DNA from: Chloroflexota bacterium
Lineage (GTDB): Bacteria > Chloroflexota > Anaerolineae > Caldilineales > Caldilineaceae
DNA: 64,000 nt
NCBI GenBank assembly: GCA_018969295.1
Contig: JAGWYN010000015.1
Location: forward strand, 37,853-101,852
Direction of reading: 5' to 3'
Shown: positions 30,558 through 39,313 of the stretch, piece by piece
How positions within the stretch are numbered: position 1 is the first letter of the stretch
Layout of the letters: each line of letters begins with the position of its first letter
Translations under genes and position numbers: made by a program
The notes under the pieces: model-generated
The model's input: only the letters and a program-made list of their open reading frames with translations
What the model was told of the DNA's origin: nothing
Database searches by the model: none

Positions 30558-31505
30558 GTGGCGACCGTGGCCAGCCATTCTGCTTCATCAAGTGTCTCCG
30601 CCAAGGGCTGGTTTGCCCAGAGACACACCAATCGCGTCCAAGAAATCTTTGCCGGCTACCTTTTCGTGCTGCCAGCGGCTCTTTCGCTCTTTGTCTTTCT
30701 GGTTGCACCCATCCTGGCAGCTTTTGTCCTGGTCTTCATGCGCTACGATGTGCTCTCCCCGCCAGAATACGTCGGCCTGCACAATCTGAGCCAGCTGTTC
30801 GCAGACGCCCGTCTGCGCGAGATCTACTGGAATACCCTTCGGTTCGTCGTCTTCGCCACCCTCTTCAACAATCTCCTGGGCATCCTGCTGGCGATGGGGG
30901 TCAACCGAACGATGCACGCCGCAGTGAAATACCTGCTGCGCACCGCCCTCTTTTTCCCCGTGCTCACCACCACCGCCTCGCTGGCGCTCGTCTGGAATTT
31001 TTTGCTCACCCAGGACCGGGGGGTCATCAATTTTTTGCTGCAGCAGATCGGGCTCGACCCCGTTCCCTGGCTCAGCAGCTCCTCTTGGGCCATGGTCTCT
31101 GTCGTGCTCTTCGACGTCTGGCGAGCCTGCGGATTCTTGATGGTCATCTACCTGGCCGGCCTGCAGGCGATCCCCGAGTCGCTCTACGAGGCTGCCTCGA
31201 TCGACGGGGCCAATCAGCTCCAACGCATGCGCTATATCACGCTGCCCCTCCTCTCCCCGACCGCTTTTTTTGCACTGATTGTCTCGCTGATCGGCGCGGC
31301 GCAGGTCTTCGACAATGTCTGGGTGCTCACCGGCGGTGGGCCCGCCGACGCCACCCGCCTGATCGTGCTCTACATCTACGAGATCGGTTTCAAACGGTTT
31401 GAAATGGGCTACGCAGCCGCTGTTTCGCTGACCCTCTTTCTCATCCTGATCGGCCTCACCCTGTTTCAGTTTCGGATGTCGCGCCGCTGGGTCCATTACG
31501 ACTGA
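30558..31505 (+). CDS. ABC sugar transporter permease 1 (MalF/UgpA type)
   Basis: The 315-residue inner-membrane permease has six helices. The EAA loop that docks the ATPase reads YEAASIDGANQLQRMRYITL. The start is a GTG at 30558, five bases after AGGAGG; a GTG at 30552 overlaps that ribosome site, and an ATG at 30556 is out of frame. It works with the second permease and the binding lipoprotein. The ATPase gene is not in the cluster; a shared MsmK/UgpC-type ATPase elsewhere is likely. Confidence 0.93.
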   Translation: MATVASHSASSSVSAKGWFAQRHTNRVQEIFAGYLFVLPAALSLFVFLVAPILAAFVLVFMRYDVLSPPEYVGLHNLSQLFADARLREIYWNTLRFVVFATLFNNLLGILLAMGVNRTMHAAVKYLLRTALFFPVLTTTASLALVWNFLLTQDRGVINFLLQQIGLDPVPWLSSSSWAMVSVVLFDVWRACGFLMVIYLAGLQAIPESLYEAASIDGANQLQRMRYITLPLLSPTAFFALIVSLIGAAQVFDNVWVLTGGGPADATRLIVLYIYEIGFKRFEMGYAAAVSLTLFLILIGLTLFQFRMSRRWVHYD

Positions 31506-31522
31506 GTGGACGAGGAGATCGT

Positions 31523-32416
31523 ATGGCTACTTCTTCTTTGCAAACTTCCACGCAGCAGACCCAATCTGCTCCGTTCCAGCCCAAGCTGCTCCTGCGCCTC
31601 GGCGAGCTCTTGATCTGGATCTTTCTGGTCGGGATGGCGCTGGTCGAGTTCGCTCCGATCAGCTGGATCTTTGCTACCTCCCTGCGCAACCCGTCCGAGT
31701 CTTTCAATCTGCCCCCCGATTTCTGGCCGACCTCTTTTCGCTGGGACAACTATCTGGCGGTGATCCAATCCCCCCAGATCAATTTTCTGCTCTTTTTTTG
31801 GAACAGCCTCAAGATCGCGCTGCTCGCCACCCTCGCCCAGCTGCTGACCTGTTCGATGGCAGGCTTTTCTTTTGCCCGTCTTCGCTACCCCGGACGCGAC
31901 ACCCTCTTTTTTGTCTTTCTCTCCTCGTTGATGGTGCCAGCCACTGTGATTATGATCCCCACCTTCATTTTGATCCGCTCGATCAATCTGTTGGACAGCC
32001 ACTGGGCCCTGATCCTGCCGGCAACCACCAGCGCCTTCGGCGTCTTTCTGCTGCGCCAGGCCTTCATGGGGCTGCCCAGCGAGCTGACCGACGCAGCCCG
32101 CATCGACGGCGCCAACTACTGGCGCATCTACTGGCAGATCGCGTTGCCGCTGGTCGGCCCAGCCCTCTCGGCGCTGGGAATCTTCACCTTTCTCGCCGCC
32201 TGGAACAATTTTCTCGGCCCCGTTCTCTATCTGCGCAGCTGGGACAACTATACCTTCCCCATCGCGATCGTCATGCTCAACGGCTACATGGGCTCCGGCA
32301 ACCGCGCCCATGTGCTGGCAGCTGTCATGATCTCTATCTTTCCTGTGCTGCTTTTCTTCCTGCTGGCCCAACGCTTTGTCATCCGCGGCATTGCAGTCAC
32401 CGGGCTGAAAGGATAG
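31523..32416 (+). CDS. ABC sugar transporter permease 2 (MalG/UgpE type)
   Basis: The 297-residue permease has six helices and the EAA loop TDAARIDGANYWRIYWQIAL. The block YLAVIQSPQINFLLFFWNSL precedes the transmembrane core, as usual for MalG-like proteins. The ATG follows GAGGAG. It begins 17 bases after permease 1 and ends four bases before the next gene. Confidence 0.94.
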   Translation: MATSSLQTSTQQTQSAPFQPKLLLRLGELLIWIFLVGMALVEFAPISWIFATSLRNPSESFNLPPDFWPTSFRWDNYLAVIQSPQINFLLFFWNSLKIALLATLAQLLTCSMAGFSFARLRYPGRDTLFFVFLSSLMVPATVIMIPTFILIRSINLLDSHWALILPATTSAFGVFLLRQAFMGLPSELTDAARIDGANYWRIYWQIALPLVGPALSALGIFTFLAAWNNFLGPVLYLRSWDNYTFPIAIVMLNGYMGSGNRAHVLAAVMISIFPVLLFFLLAQRFVIRGIAVTGLKG

Positions 32417-32420
32417 CCGC

Positions 32421-33113
32421 ATGCACGCCGGCCCGACACCCCAAAGCGAAGAGGAACGGCTGACCACGCTGACGTATCTGCCCGAAACGCTGCGCTGTCT
32501 GTGGGAAAACCTCCCCCACCTGCTGGCTGGCTCGCTCTTTTTCAGCATGGCCTGCGCCCCGACTTTTGTGCTGACGGTGCTGGGCCTGCCCTGGCTCGCT
32601 CTGCTGGCAGCCGCCGGGGTGGCAGCCCCCGCCTACACCGGGCTGCTCGCCTTTCTCGGCGATCTGGCCAGCGACCGCCCCCCCCGCACCCTGCTGACCG
32701 GCTACCGTCTGCACTGGCTCGACAGCCTGCGGCTGGCCGCACTCGGCAGCGCACCGCTGGGCCTCGCCCTGGCCGCACTGCCCCCCCTTCCCCCCAATCT
32801 ACTCTCCCCACTCGCCCTGTTCTGGGTGGCGCTGCTCTTGCTCTGCTGCCTCGTCGCCACAGTCATTTTTTTGTATGCGTTCCCCCTGCAGGCCCTCTAC
32901 CCGACCAGCTTGGGACTCCTCCTCCAGAACAGTTTTCTGCTCGCCGCCCGCTATCTGACCCATACCCTGGGGCTGCTGGCCCTGGCCGTGCTGATGGGGT
33001 TCGCTGTTGTCTATGCCAGCCTGGGGCTGCTGCTGCTCCTGCCAGCCTGCCTGGCTCTGTTCACTGTCACCAACTGTCTTTTGGTCGTTCGCACCGAATT
33101 GAGGCACGTATGA
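32421..33113 (+). CDS. YesL/DUF624-like membrane protein of the sugar cluster
   Basis: The 230-residue protein has about five to six membrane helices and few polar residues. Small membrane proteins of the YesL/DUF624 type often follow sugar permease genes, and size, topology and position suggest this one belongs there. I do not see a strict signature motif, so the family call is tentative. The start is four bases after permease 2; the stop overlaps the next ATG (ATGA). Function unknown. Confidence 0.65.
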   Translation: MHAGPTPQSEEERLTTLTYLPETLRCLWENLPHLLAGSLFFSMACAPTFVLTVLGLPWLALLAAAGVAAPAYTGLLAFLGDLASDRPPRTLLTGYRLHWLDSLRLAALGSAPLGLALAALPPLPPNLLSPLALFWVALLLLCCLVATVIFLYAFPLQALYPTSLGLLLQNSFLLAARYLTHTLGLLALAVLMGFAVVYASLGLLLLLPACLALFTVTNCLLVVRTELRHV

Positions 33114-34177
33114 CTCTCCCTCTGATCCTGGTCGGCGGCTTTTTGGGCGCCGGCAAGACCTCTCTGCTGCTCGCAGCTGCCCAAAAACTTGCCGCCCGCG
33201 GCCAACGGGTAGGGCTGGTGACCAACGACCAGGGCGACCAGCTGGTCGATACCGCACTGCTCGAACACCACCAGTTCCCCGTAGTCGAGGTGGCCGGCGG
33301 CTGTTTTTGCTGCCGTTACCCCGATCTGCTGCGGGCACTCACGACCTTGCAGCAGCGTGTCGCCCCCGACGTGATCCTGGCCGAACCGGTTGGCAGCTGC
33401 ACCGACCTGCAAGCCACCGTGATCCGCCCCCTCCAACAGCAGCCCGACAGCCCATTTCGGATCGCCCCCCTCTCCATCACCTATGACCCGCTGCGCACAC
33501 CCCGCCGTTTTGCCGCCGAAGTCGACTACCTGTTCCAGCGCCAGCTCGCCGAGGCCGAGTTTGTTGTGCTGACCAAACAAGATCTGGCCGACGCACGTGC
33601 CGCCAGCCAGGCCGCCGCCAGCCAGGCCAGACATTCAGGTGCCGAACGGATCTTCGCCGTCTCCTCAGCCACCGGCGAAGGGGTCGACAGCTGGCTGGAT
33701 GCAGTGCTCACCTCGACCAGCCGCACCGACCGCCGGATGGAGATCGACTACACCACCTACGCCGCCGGTGAAGCCGCGCTGGGCTGGCTCAACGCCGGCG
33801 GCACCCTCTCGGCACAGTACCCCTTCTCGCCCTACAACTGGGCCAACTACCTGCTCCGCATGCTGGAGAGCTCACTCAGAGAGCGCAGCTGCGAAATTGC
33901 CCACCTCAAAATCTCCGCAGAGACGGCATCAGGGCTCTACAAAGCCAGCATTACCCAGAGCCACGGGCCGGTCAGCTGGGACTCGTTCCCGACAGAGCAG
34001 CCGACGACAGCGCTCACCTTCCTCCTCAACGCACGCATCCAATCCACCCCCACGACGCTGGAGTCCGTCGTTCGCGAAGTCTTCGACGAGCTGGCCCCTT
34101 CCCCCGATTTCGACTGCCAGTTTACCCAGTTTGAATGTTTTAGCCCCCTTCCCCCCACCCCGACCTACCGCCTCTAA
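33110..34177 (+). CDS. G3E-family (CobW/COG0523-like) GTPase
   Basis: The 355-residue protein begins at once with the Walker A motif GGFLGAGKTS and has the metal-binding GGCFCC motif of COG0523 metallochaperones (about 62-67), then ILAEPVGSC and the base-recognition block VLTKQDL. These proteins deliver metals with GTP hydrolysis. The C-terminal half (about 200-355) is unlike the standard CobW_C domain as far as I can see. It lies between the transporter and the GH116 gene, an unusual place. The start ATG overlaps the previous stop. The metal and the target are unknown. Confidence 0.88.
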   Translation: MTLPLILVGGFLGAGKTSLLLAAAQKLAARGQRVGLVTNDQGDQLVDTALLEHHQFPVVEVAGGCFCCRYPDLLRALTTLQQRVAPDVILAEPVGSCTDLQATVIRPLQQQPDSPFRIAPLSITYDPLRTPRRFAAEVDYLFQRQLAEAEFVVLTKQDLADARAASQAAASQARHSGAERIFAVSSATGEGVDSWLDAVLTSTSRTDRRMEIDYTTYAAGEAALGWLNAGGTLSAQYPFSPYNWANYLLRMLESSLRERSCEIAHLKISAETASGLYKASITQSHGPVSWDSFPTEQPTTALTFLLNARIQSTPTTLESVVREVFDELAPSPDFDCQFTQFECFSPLPPTPTYRL

Positions 34178-34218
34178 CTCTTTTCTATCCGTTCGCCCAT
34201 CACAAAAACGAGGTTTTC

Positions 34219-36834
34219 ATGGCCGACTTTACCTACCAAGGCAGCAAGACCACCCAGATCAGCTTTCCACTCGGCGGCATCGGCAGCGGCGCCGTCGGGC
34301 TCGCTGGCAACGGGCGCCTGGTCGACTGGGAAATTTTCAACCGCCCCAACAAAGGCAGCGTCAACGGGTTTTCCCACTTTGCCATACGCGCCGAGGCCAA
34401 CGGCGAGGTGCTCGATGCCCGCATTCTGCACGGAGATCTGGTCGCCCCCTACCAAGGAGAACTGCACGCCCCCCACTTTCAAAGCCTGGGCTGGGGCCCG
34501 CGCCGCGAATACATGACCGGCCTCCCCCATTTTGCCGATCTGACGTTCCAGGGCGAATACCCGATTGCCACGCTCGCTTTCGCCGACAGCCGCTTTCCAG
34601 GCAGCGTGACCCTGGATGCCTTCAGCCCGCTGATCCCCCTCAACGACCGCGATTCGAGCCTGCCCGCGGCCTTCTTTGCCTACACGATCACCAACACCAC
34701 CCACCAGACCCTCGACTACACACTGGTCGGGGTGCTCGCCAACCCGCTGCCCGCCAACAACCTGAACAGCGTCGCCAGCCAGGAGTGGGGCCAGACCCTC
34801 CACCTGCGCTCCGACAGCCTGGAACCGGGCACCCCCCGCTTCGGAGATCTCACCCTGGCCACCGACGCCGGTCTGACCCACGGAACCCAGGTCAGCTGGC
34901 AGGAATACTGGTTCCGCGGGGTCTGGTTCGACAGCCTGGAAGTCTACTGGAAGGATCTGACAACACCCGGGCCCTTCCAAAATCGCCTCTATCCACCCGA
35001 ACGGGCCGGCAAAGCCAACGAAGGCATGCTGGCCGTCCACTTCCAGCTGGCCCCCGGCGAATCGCGCACCGTACGGTATGTCATCTCCTGGAGCTTCCCT
35101 ACCTGCGAAAACTACTGGAAACCCGACCAGACACTGCCAGAAGACGTGAACCCCACCTGGCAAAATTATTACGCCACCGTCTGGCCCGACTCGCTGGCCA
35201 GTGCCCGCTATGCCCTTGCCGAGTGGGATCGCCTCTTCACCGAAACCAACCAGTTTCGTCGAGCCCTCTTCGCCTCGTCACTGCCCCCCGCCGCACTCGA
35301 TGCCATCTCCGCCAATCTGGCCATCCTCAAGTCCCCCACGGTGCTGCGCCTGGAAGATGGCACCTTCTACGGCTGGGAAGGCTGTCACCCCGATGCAGGC
35401 TGCTGTGAAGGCAGCTGCACCCACGTCTGGAACTACCAGCAAACCCTGCCCTTCCTCTTCCCCGCACTGGAACGGTCGATGCGAGAGGCAGATTTCCAAT
35501 ACAACATCCGCCCGGACGGCGGCATGGCCTTCCGCCTCCAACTGCCGATCGGCGCCAGACGCTGGGAATTTCGCCCCTGTGCCGACGGCCAGTTCGGCGG
35601 CGTGCTGAAAACCTACCGCGACTGGAAGATCTGCGGCGATACAGCGTGGCTGCGCAAACTCTGGCCGGCTGTCCAACAGTCCCTCGAATTTGCCTGGCAC
35701 CCCCACAACGAAGACCGCTGGGACCCAGAAAAGAGTGGCGTGCTCTGGGGACGCCAACACCATACCCTAGACATGGAACTCTTTGAACCCAACGCCTGGC
35801 TCACCGGAATCTACCTGGCCGCACTCAAGGCTGCCGCCGAAATGGCCGAACACCTCGGCGACTCCGACGCAGCCGCCGAATACCGCACCATCTTCGCCAA
35901 AGGCAAAGGCTGGGCCGACACCCATCTCTTCAACGGCGAATACTATGTCCAGCGCATCGATCTCAACGACCGCGGCATTGTCGAAGCCTTCGCCGGAGAC
36001 GAAAGTGTGCTGATAGGCGGCTCCACAATGGAAGCCTACTGGGACGCGGAACACCAGGAGATCAAGTACCAGATCGGCGAAGGCTCCAGCATCGACCAGG
36101 TGCTGGGCCAATGGCACGCCAGCCTCTACGGGCTCGGAGAAATTTTTGACCCGGCCCAGGTGCGCAGCGCCAACGCCGCCATCTACAAATACAACTTCAT
36201 TCCAGTCATGGGTGAGGTATACAATCCCTGCCGCATCTACTGCCTCAACGACGAAGGCGGGCTGGTCATCTGTGCCTGGCCCAAAGGCGTGAGCAAGCCG
36301 ACGATCCCTGCCCCCTACTCACAGGAGACCATGAACGGCTTCGAATATGCCGCTGCAATCCACATGATCATGGACGGGCTGGTCGACGAAGGCATGACCT
36401 GTGTCGAGGCGATCCGGGCCCGCTACGACGGCGAACGGCGCAACCCTTGGAACGAGTTTGAATGTGGCAGCAACTACGCCCGCTCGATGGCCGCCTATGC
36501 GCTGCTCAACGCTTTTTCCGGCTTCCAGTTCGATATGGTCCACCAGGAGCTGGGCTTTGCCCCGGTCCGCCTGCAAAACGGCCACTTCCGCTGCTTCTGG
36601 TCGCTGGACAGCGGGTGGGGAGAATTCCACTCTTCAGCAGAGTCCGCCCAGATCCAGCTGCTGTACGGCACCCTGACCCTGCAAAAGCTGTCGTTGGCCG
36701 GCCCCCAGAGCATCCAGGCCGTACAACTCGACGGCCAGTCGATTCGCTTTGCCCAGCACGGGACGACACTCGAATTTGCCGAGCCGGTCGAAATCCCGCA
36801 GGGAGCTACCCTCGACGTGCGCTTCACCGCCTAA
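34219..36834 (+). CDS. Glycoside hydrolase family 116 (GBA2-like beta-glucosidase/glucosylceramidase)
   Basis: The 871-residue protein has the GH116 layout: an N-terminal beta-sandwich starting FPLGGIGSGAVGL and an (alpha/alpha)6 barrel (about 370-800). The conserved barrel block is EGSCTHVWNYQQTLPFLFP followed by ALERSMREADF; HHTLDMELFEPNAWLTG and GECYNP-like GEVYNPCRIYC come later. Known family members cleave beta-glucosides, beta-xylosides or glucosylceramide. No signal peptide is visible, so it acts on imported glycosides. It is the last gene of the LacI-regulated cluster, and a palindromic hairpin follows. I did not assign catalytic residues. Confidence 0.88.
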   Translation: MADFTYQGSKTTQISFPLGGIGSGAVGLAGNGRLVDWEIFNRPNKGSVNGFSHFAIRAEANGEVLDARILHGDLVAPYQGELHAPHFQSLGWGPRREYMTGLPHFADLTFQGEYPIATLAFADSRFPGSVTLDAFSPLIPLNDRDSSLPAAFFAYTITNTTHQTLDYTLVGVLANPLPANNLNSVASQEWGQTLHLRSDSLEPGTPRFGDLTLATDAGLTHGTQVSWQEYWFRGVWFDSLEVYWKDLTTPGPFQNRLYPPERAGKANEGMLAVHFQLAPGESRTVRYVISWSFPTCENYWKPDQTLPEDVNPTWQNYYATVWPDSLASARYALAEWDRLFTETNQFRRALFASSLPPAALDAISANLAILKSPTVLRLEDGTFYGWEGCHPDAGCCEGSCTHVWNYQQTLPFLFPALERSMREADFQYNIRPDGGMAFRLQLPIGARRWEFRPCADGQFGGVLKTYRDWKICGDTAWLRKLWPAVQQSLEFAWHPHNEDRWDPEKSGVLWGRQHHTLDMELFEPNAWLTGIYLAALKAAAEMAEHLGDSDAAAEYRTIFAKGKGWADTHLFNGEYYVQRIDLNDRGIVEAFAGDESVLIGGSTMEAYWDAEHQEIKYQIGEGSSIDQVLGQWHASLYGLGEIFDPAQVRSANAAIYKYNFIPVMGEVYNPCRIYCLNDEGGLVICAWPKGVSKPTIPAPYSQETMNGFEYAAAIHMIMDGLVDEGMTCVEAIRARYDGERRNPWNEFECGSNYARSMAAYALLNAFSGFQFDMVHQELGFAPVRLQNGHFRCFWSLDSGWGEFHSSAESAQIQLLYGTLTLQKLSLAGPQSIQAVQLDGQSIRFAQHGTTLEFAEPVEIPQGATLDVRFTA

Positions 36835-36850
36835 CCCACCGCCCGGCAAC

Positions 36851-36885
36851 CAGAAACCGAGTTTCTTTGAGAAACTCGGTTTCTG
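36851..36885. repeat. Dispersed palindrome, GAAACC type, copy 1 (also a terminator)
   Basis: CAGAAACCGAGTTTCT, a TTG loop and AGAAACTCGGTTTCTG form a perfect 16-bp stem 16 bases after the GH116 stop. A related, decayed palindrome lies at 58460-58504. Such GAAACC/GGTTTC palindromes are, from memory, frequent between genes in Caldilineae-like genomes. It may serve as a terminator. Confidence 0.7.
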
Positions 36886-36930
36886 CGGCGGCGTGCGCCG
36901 AGGCCAGACAGAACGCTCCCCCCCCTGCAG

Positions 36931-36998
36931 CAAGACCCACACCGGCAAGACCCACACCGGCAAGACCCACACCGGCAAGACCCACACCGGCAAGACCC
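36931..36998. repeat. 15-bp tandem repeats in an intergenic region
   Basis: Four perfect copies and an 8-base partial copy of CAAGACCCACACCGG lie between the convergent GH116 and methyltransferase genes. No coding function is apparent. This is the only non-coding member of the four 15-bp arrays in the window. Confidence 0.92.
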
Positions 36999-37052
36999 GT
37001 CAACTTCCAACGCTGGCGCCTACGTCCCAGATCTTGCCAATGCACAGAGCCT

Positions 37053-37949
37053 CTACGCTTTCATGCCGGCTTGATAGGGCAAAATTCTTTCTTCAGCCAG
37101 TTTTAGATACTGCGCATCAGTATCGTAGCCCACATATATTCTCTCCGATTTTAAGGCGGCAATGGCTGTACTGCCACTCCCTATAAACGGATCGAGAACA
37201 ATGTCGCCTTTAAATGTGTATAACTGTATCAGCCGATAGGGCAATTCAACAGGAAACGGGGCAGGATGGCCAATTTTTTTTGCCGATTCGGTATTCATTG
37301 TCCATACAGACTTGGTCCATTCCATAAATTGCTCTTTCGTGATGGTATTTTCTTTGCCTTCGCTCTTTTTTCTGTCAAACGCCCCCTTACAAAATACCAG
37401 AATGTATTCATGGGTGTCCCGCAAAACAGGATTGGAGGCCGACTGCCAACTTCCCCAAGCCATTGAAACCCCCGCACCAGCCCCCTTGCTCCAAATAATC
37501 TCACCGCGCATGTAAAAACCAATTTCCAACATCATCTTGGAGATAAAATCGGAGAGTGGGAGATAAGGTTTTCTGCCCAGATTCGCAACATTTATACAAG
37601 CGCGCCCACCATACACCAATACCCGATAGGTTTCAGAAAAAACATTTTTGAGGAGTTGCAAATACTCTCTTAAAGAAAGATCTTCGTCGTATTCTTTCGT
37701 GACGTTGTAGGGCGGCGATGTCACCATGAAGTGCAATGAATTGTCAGGAATCTCTTTCATCTTTTCGGAACTGCCCAAAATGAGTTTGTTTGCGTACTCC
37801 ACCGGGTACGGGTTCTCTGTTCTCGGATGAGCCTCATTGCTCTCTGGTTCAGGCAGTTCCGCATACAATTTGGAGTTGTAGTACTGCGACGCGTCATGGT
37901 TGATCCGTGAAGTCGTTCCAAAAGTGGCTGTCTTTGTTCCCTTCGTCAT
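37053..37949 (-). CDS. Site-specific DNA methyltransferase (N4-cytosine or N6-adenine), orphan
   Basis: The 298-residue protein has the catalytic motif IV VTSPPYNV (about residue 77) and, near the C-terminus, the S-adenosylmethionine motif I LDPFIGSGSTAIAA. This order marks a beta-class enzyme, and the SPPY form favours N4-cytosine methylation, though adenine is possible. The ATG at 37949 follows GGAG by six bases; in-frame starts further up are weaker. The gene is clearly AT-richer than its neighbours and lies beside tRNA-Lys, which suggests horizontal transfer. No restriction endonuclease gene is adjacent. Confidence 0.9.
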   Translation of the reverse strand: MTKGTKTATFGTTSRINHDASQYYNSKLYAELPEPESNEAHPRTENPYPVEYANKLILGSSEKMKEIPDNSLHFMVTSPPYNVTKEYDEDLSLREYLQLLKNVFSETYRVLVYGGRACINVANLGRKPYLPLSDFISKMMLEIGFYMRGEIIWSKGAGAGVSMAWGSWQSASNPVLRDTHEYILVFCKGAFDRKKSEGKENTITKEQFMEWTKSVWTMNTESAKKIGHPAPFPVELPYRLIQLYTFKGDIVLDPFIGSGSTAIAALKSERIYVGYDTDAQYLKLAEERILPYQAGMKA

Positions 37950-38108
37950 GGCGCGCTCCATCTTCCACAAGTTTAACCGGCGATCAGATTCTAGCACACA
38001 TGTTCCTGTCGACACAACCGCCCCCCCCCAGCCCTACACGAAAATTGCTGCCAATCCTCTGCTGAAATTGTGCAGCACGCCAGACCATGCTATACTGATG
38101 GACAGGAT

Positions 38109-38182
<74 letters not shown>

Positions 38183-38224
38183 TGCGCACCTCCGGTGAAT
38201 CCGCTCGATATCAAGGAGGGCGCG

Positions 38225-39313
38225 ATGGCACCGACGACTGACATCTTGATACCAGTGGAGGAACTTGCGCAGTTCTGCCGCCGCAATGAGATCGATGACC
38301 TGGCGCTCTTCGGCTCTGCAAGTCGGGGCGAGATGCGCCCTGACAGCGATGTCGACCTGCTCGTAGAGTTTGCGCCGGAGGCACGAATCGGCTTCCTGGC
38401 GCTGGCGAGAATGCAGCGCGAACTCTCCGATCTGTTTCAGCGTTCGGTCGATCTGGTCCCCAGATCTGGCCTGAAGCCGGTGATTCGCGAATCGGTCCTT
38501 GAGAGCGCCAGGCTCCTACATGCTGTGCCCCAGGTCCGCAGCAAGGTAGAGCAGACGGACAAAACGGTCTCCCACCCGTACCCGATCGCTGGCGCCAGTC
38601 AGCGCCAGCCCCTGTGCTTCCCAAAATTTGAGCGCCGCAATGTTGAATTGTTCGACGCCAGTGCGCACTTCCTGGATCGAAGCGCTGCTCGCCAGCCAGG
38701 GCTTGAGCAACGCCCAGGCCTGGCTGGCAATGCCCCGACGCTGCAGCGAGCCGACAACTGTCAGGTTGCCAATATAGGCCACGCCGGCTTCCGGCCAGTG
38801 CAGACGAAAATCCAACACGCCGATCAGCTCGGCACCCGCCTCTGGGTCCTGCCGGTCTACCCGGCGCAAGATGCCCAGCAAGGTTCGGCCAGGGGTCTGT
38901 TCGGCAGCAGAAAGCTCCTGGCTGGCATGCTCTGGAGGGGGGGATTCACGCCGGTAAAGCTGCCAGTAGGCCGGCACAGCGTTGTAGACAGCCTGCAGCG
39001 CCGCTGTGTGCAGGGCCCGTTCGAGCGGCATGAGGGTGATCAATTCAGCCATGGTGGCTCCTGGGCGAGTCTGTTCGCGGCAGGGCACGTGCGGTCACGA
39101 CGCGCAGCGCTGCCAGCTCCTGCTGCAGCCGGTCAAGTTCACCGCTCACCGCCTCCAATTTTTCCCGCTCAACCCGCACAAACCGGGTGTAGGGGGCAAT
39201 CGACGCGCGCAGACGCTGCAGGCTGTCGGCCAGCTCTTTTTCAAACTGGCGATCCAGGCTCTCCGCCAGCTGGCTGCGCAGCGCGCCGATGGCCTGCCGC
39301 AGCTCCTGTTTGA
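38225..39313 (+). CDS. MNT-type nucleotidyltransferase (MntA-like) that has lost its own stop codon
   Basis: Residues 1-100 form a minimal nucleotidyltransferase with ALFGSASRGE (Gly30-Ser31) and the metal-binding Asp42 and Asp44 (DSDVDLLVEF), plus Asp76. The ATG follows AAGGAGG by five bases. Family members usually end near residue 100, after a stretch like VLESARLLHA. Here the frame runs on to 39313, but from 38516 it is antisense to the convergent acetyltransferase gene and has no protein-like character. The original 3' end seems lost. MntA proteins act as antitoxins of HEPN toxins; no HEPN gene is present. The functional unit is about 38225-38530. Confidence 0.55.
   Translation: MAPTTDILIPVEELAQFCRRNEIDDLALFGSASRGEMRPDSDVDLLVEFAPEARIGFLALARMQRELSDLFQRSVDLVPRSGLKPVIRESVLESARLLHAVPQVRSKVEQTDKTVSHPYPIAGASQRQPLCFPKFERRNVELFDASAHFLDRSAARQPGLEQRPGLAGNAPTLQRADNCQVANIGHAGFRPVQTKIQHADQLGTRLWVLPVYPAQDAQQGSARGLFGSRKLLAGMLWRGGFTPVKLPVGRHSVVDSLQRRCVQGPFERHEGDQFSHGGSWASLFAAGHVRSRRAALPAPAAAGQVHRSPPPIFPAQPAQTGCRGQSTRADAAGCRPALFQTGDPGSPPAGCAARRWPAAAPV
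38516..39052 (-). CDS. GNAT-family N-acetyltransferase
   Basis: The 178-residue protein shows the acetyl-CoA motif A region: AYIGNLTVVGSLQRRGIASQ (Q/R-x-x-G-x-A loop at QRRGIA), then a helix and FNIAALKFWEAQGLALTG typical of motif B. Substrate unknown. The ATG at 39052 follows AGGAG by five bases. It overlaps the dynamin-like gene by eight bases and is probably co-transcribed with it. The 3' end overlaps the broken nucleotidyltransferase gene on the other strand. Confidence 0.88.
   Translation of the reverse strand: MAELITLMPLERALHTAALQAVYNAVPAYWQLYRRESPPPEHASQELSAAEQTPGRTLLGILRRVDRQDPEAGAELIGVLDFRLHWPEAGVAYIGNLTVVGSLQRRGIASQAWALLKPWLASSASIQEVRTGVEQFNIAALKFWEAQGLALTGASDRVRVGDRFVRLLYLAADLGHSM

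Noticed and set aside
36931..36998. Short CRISPR array
   Set aside because: The 15-bp copies are directly adjacent with no spacers, and no cas genes are present.
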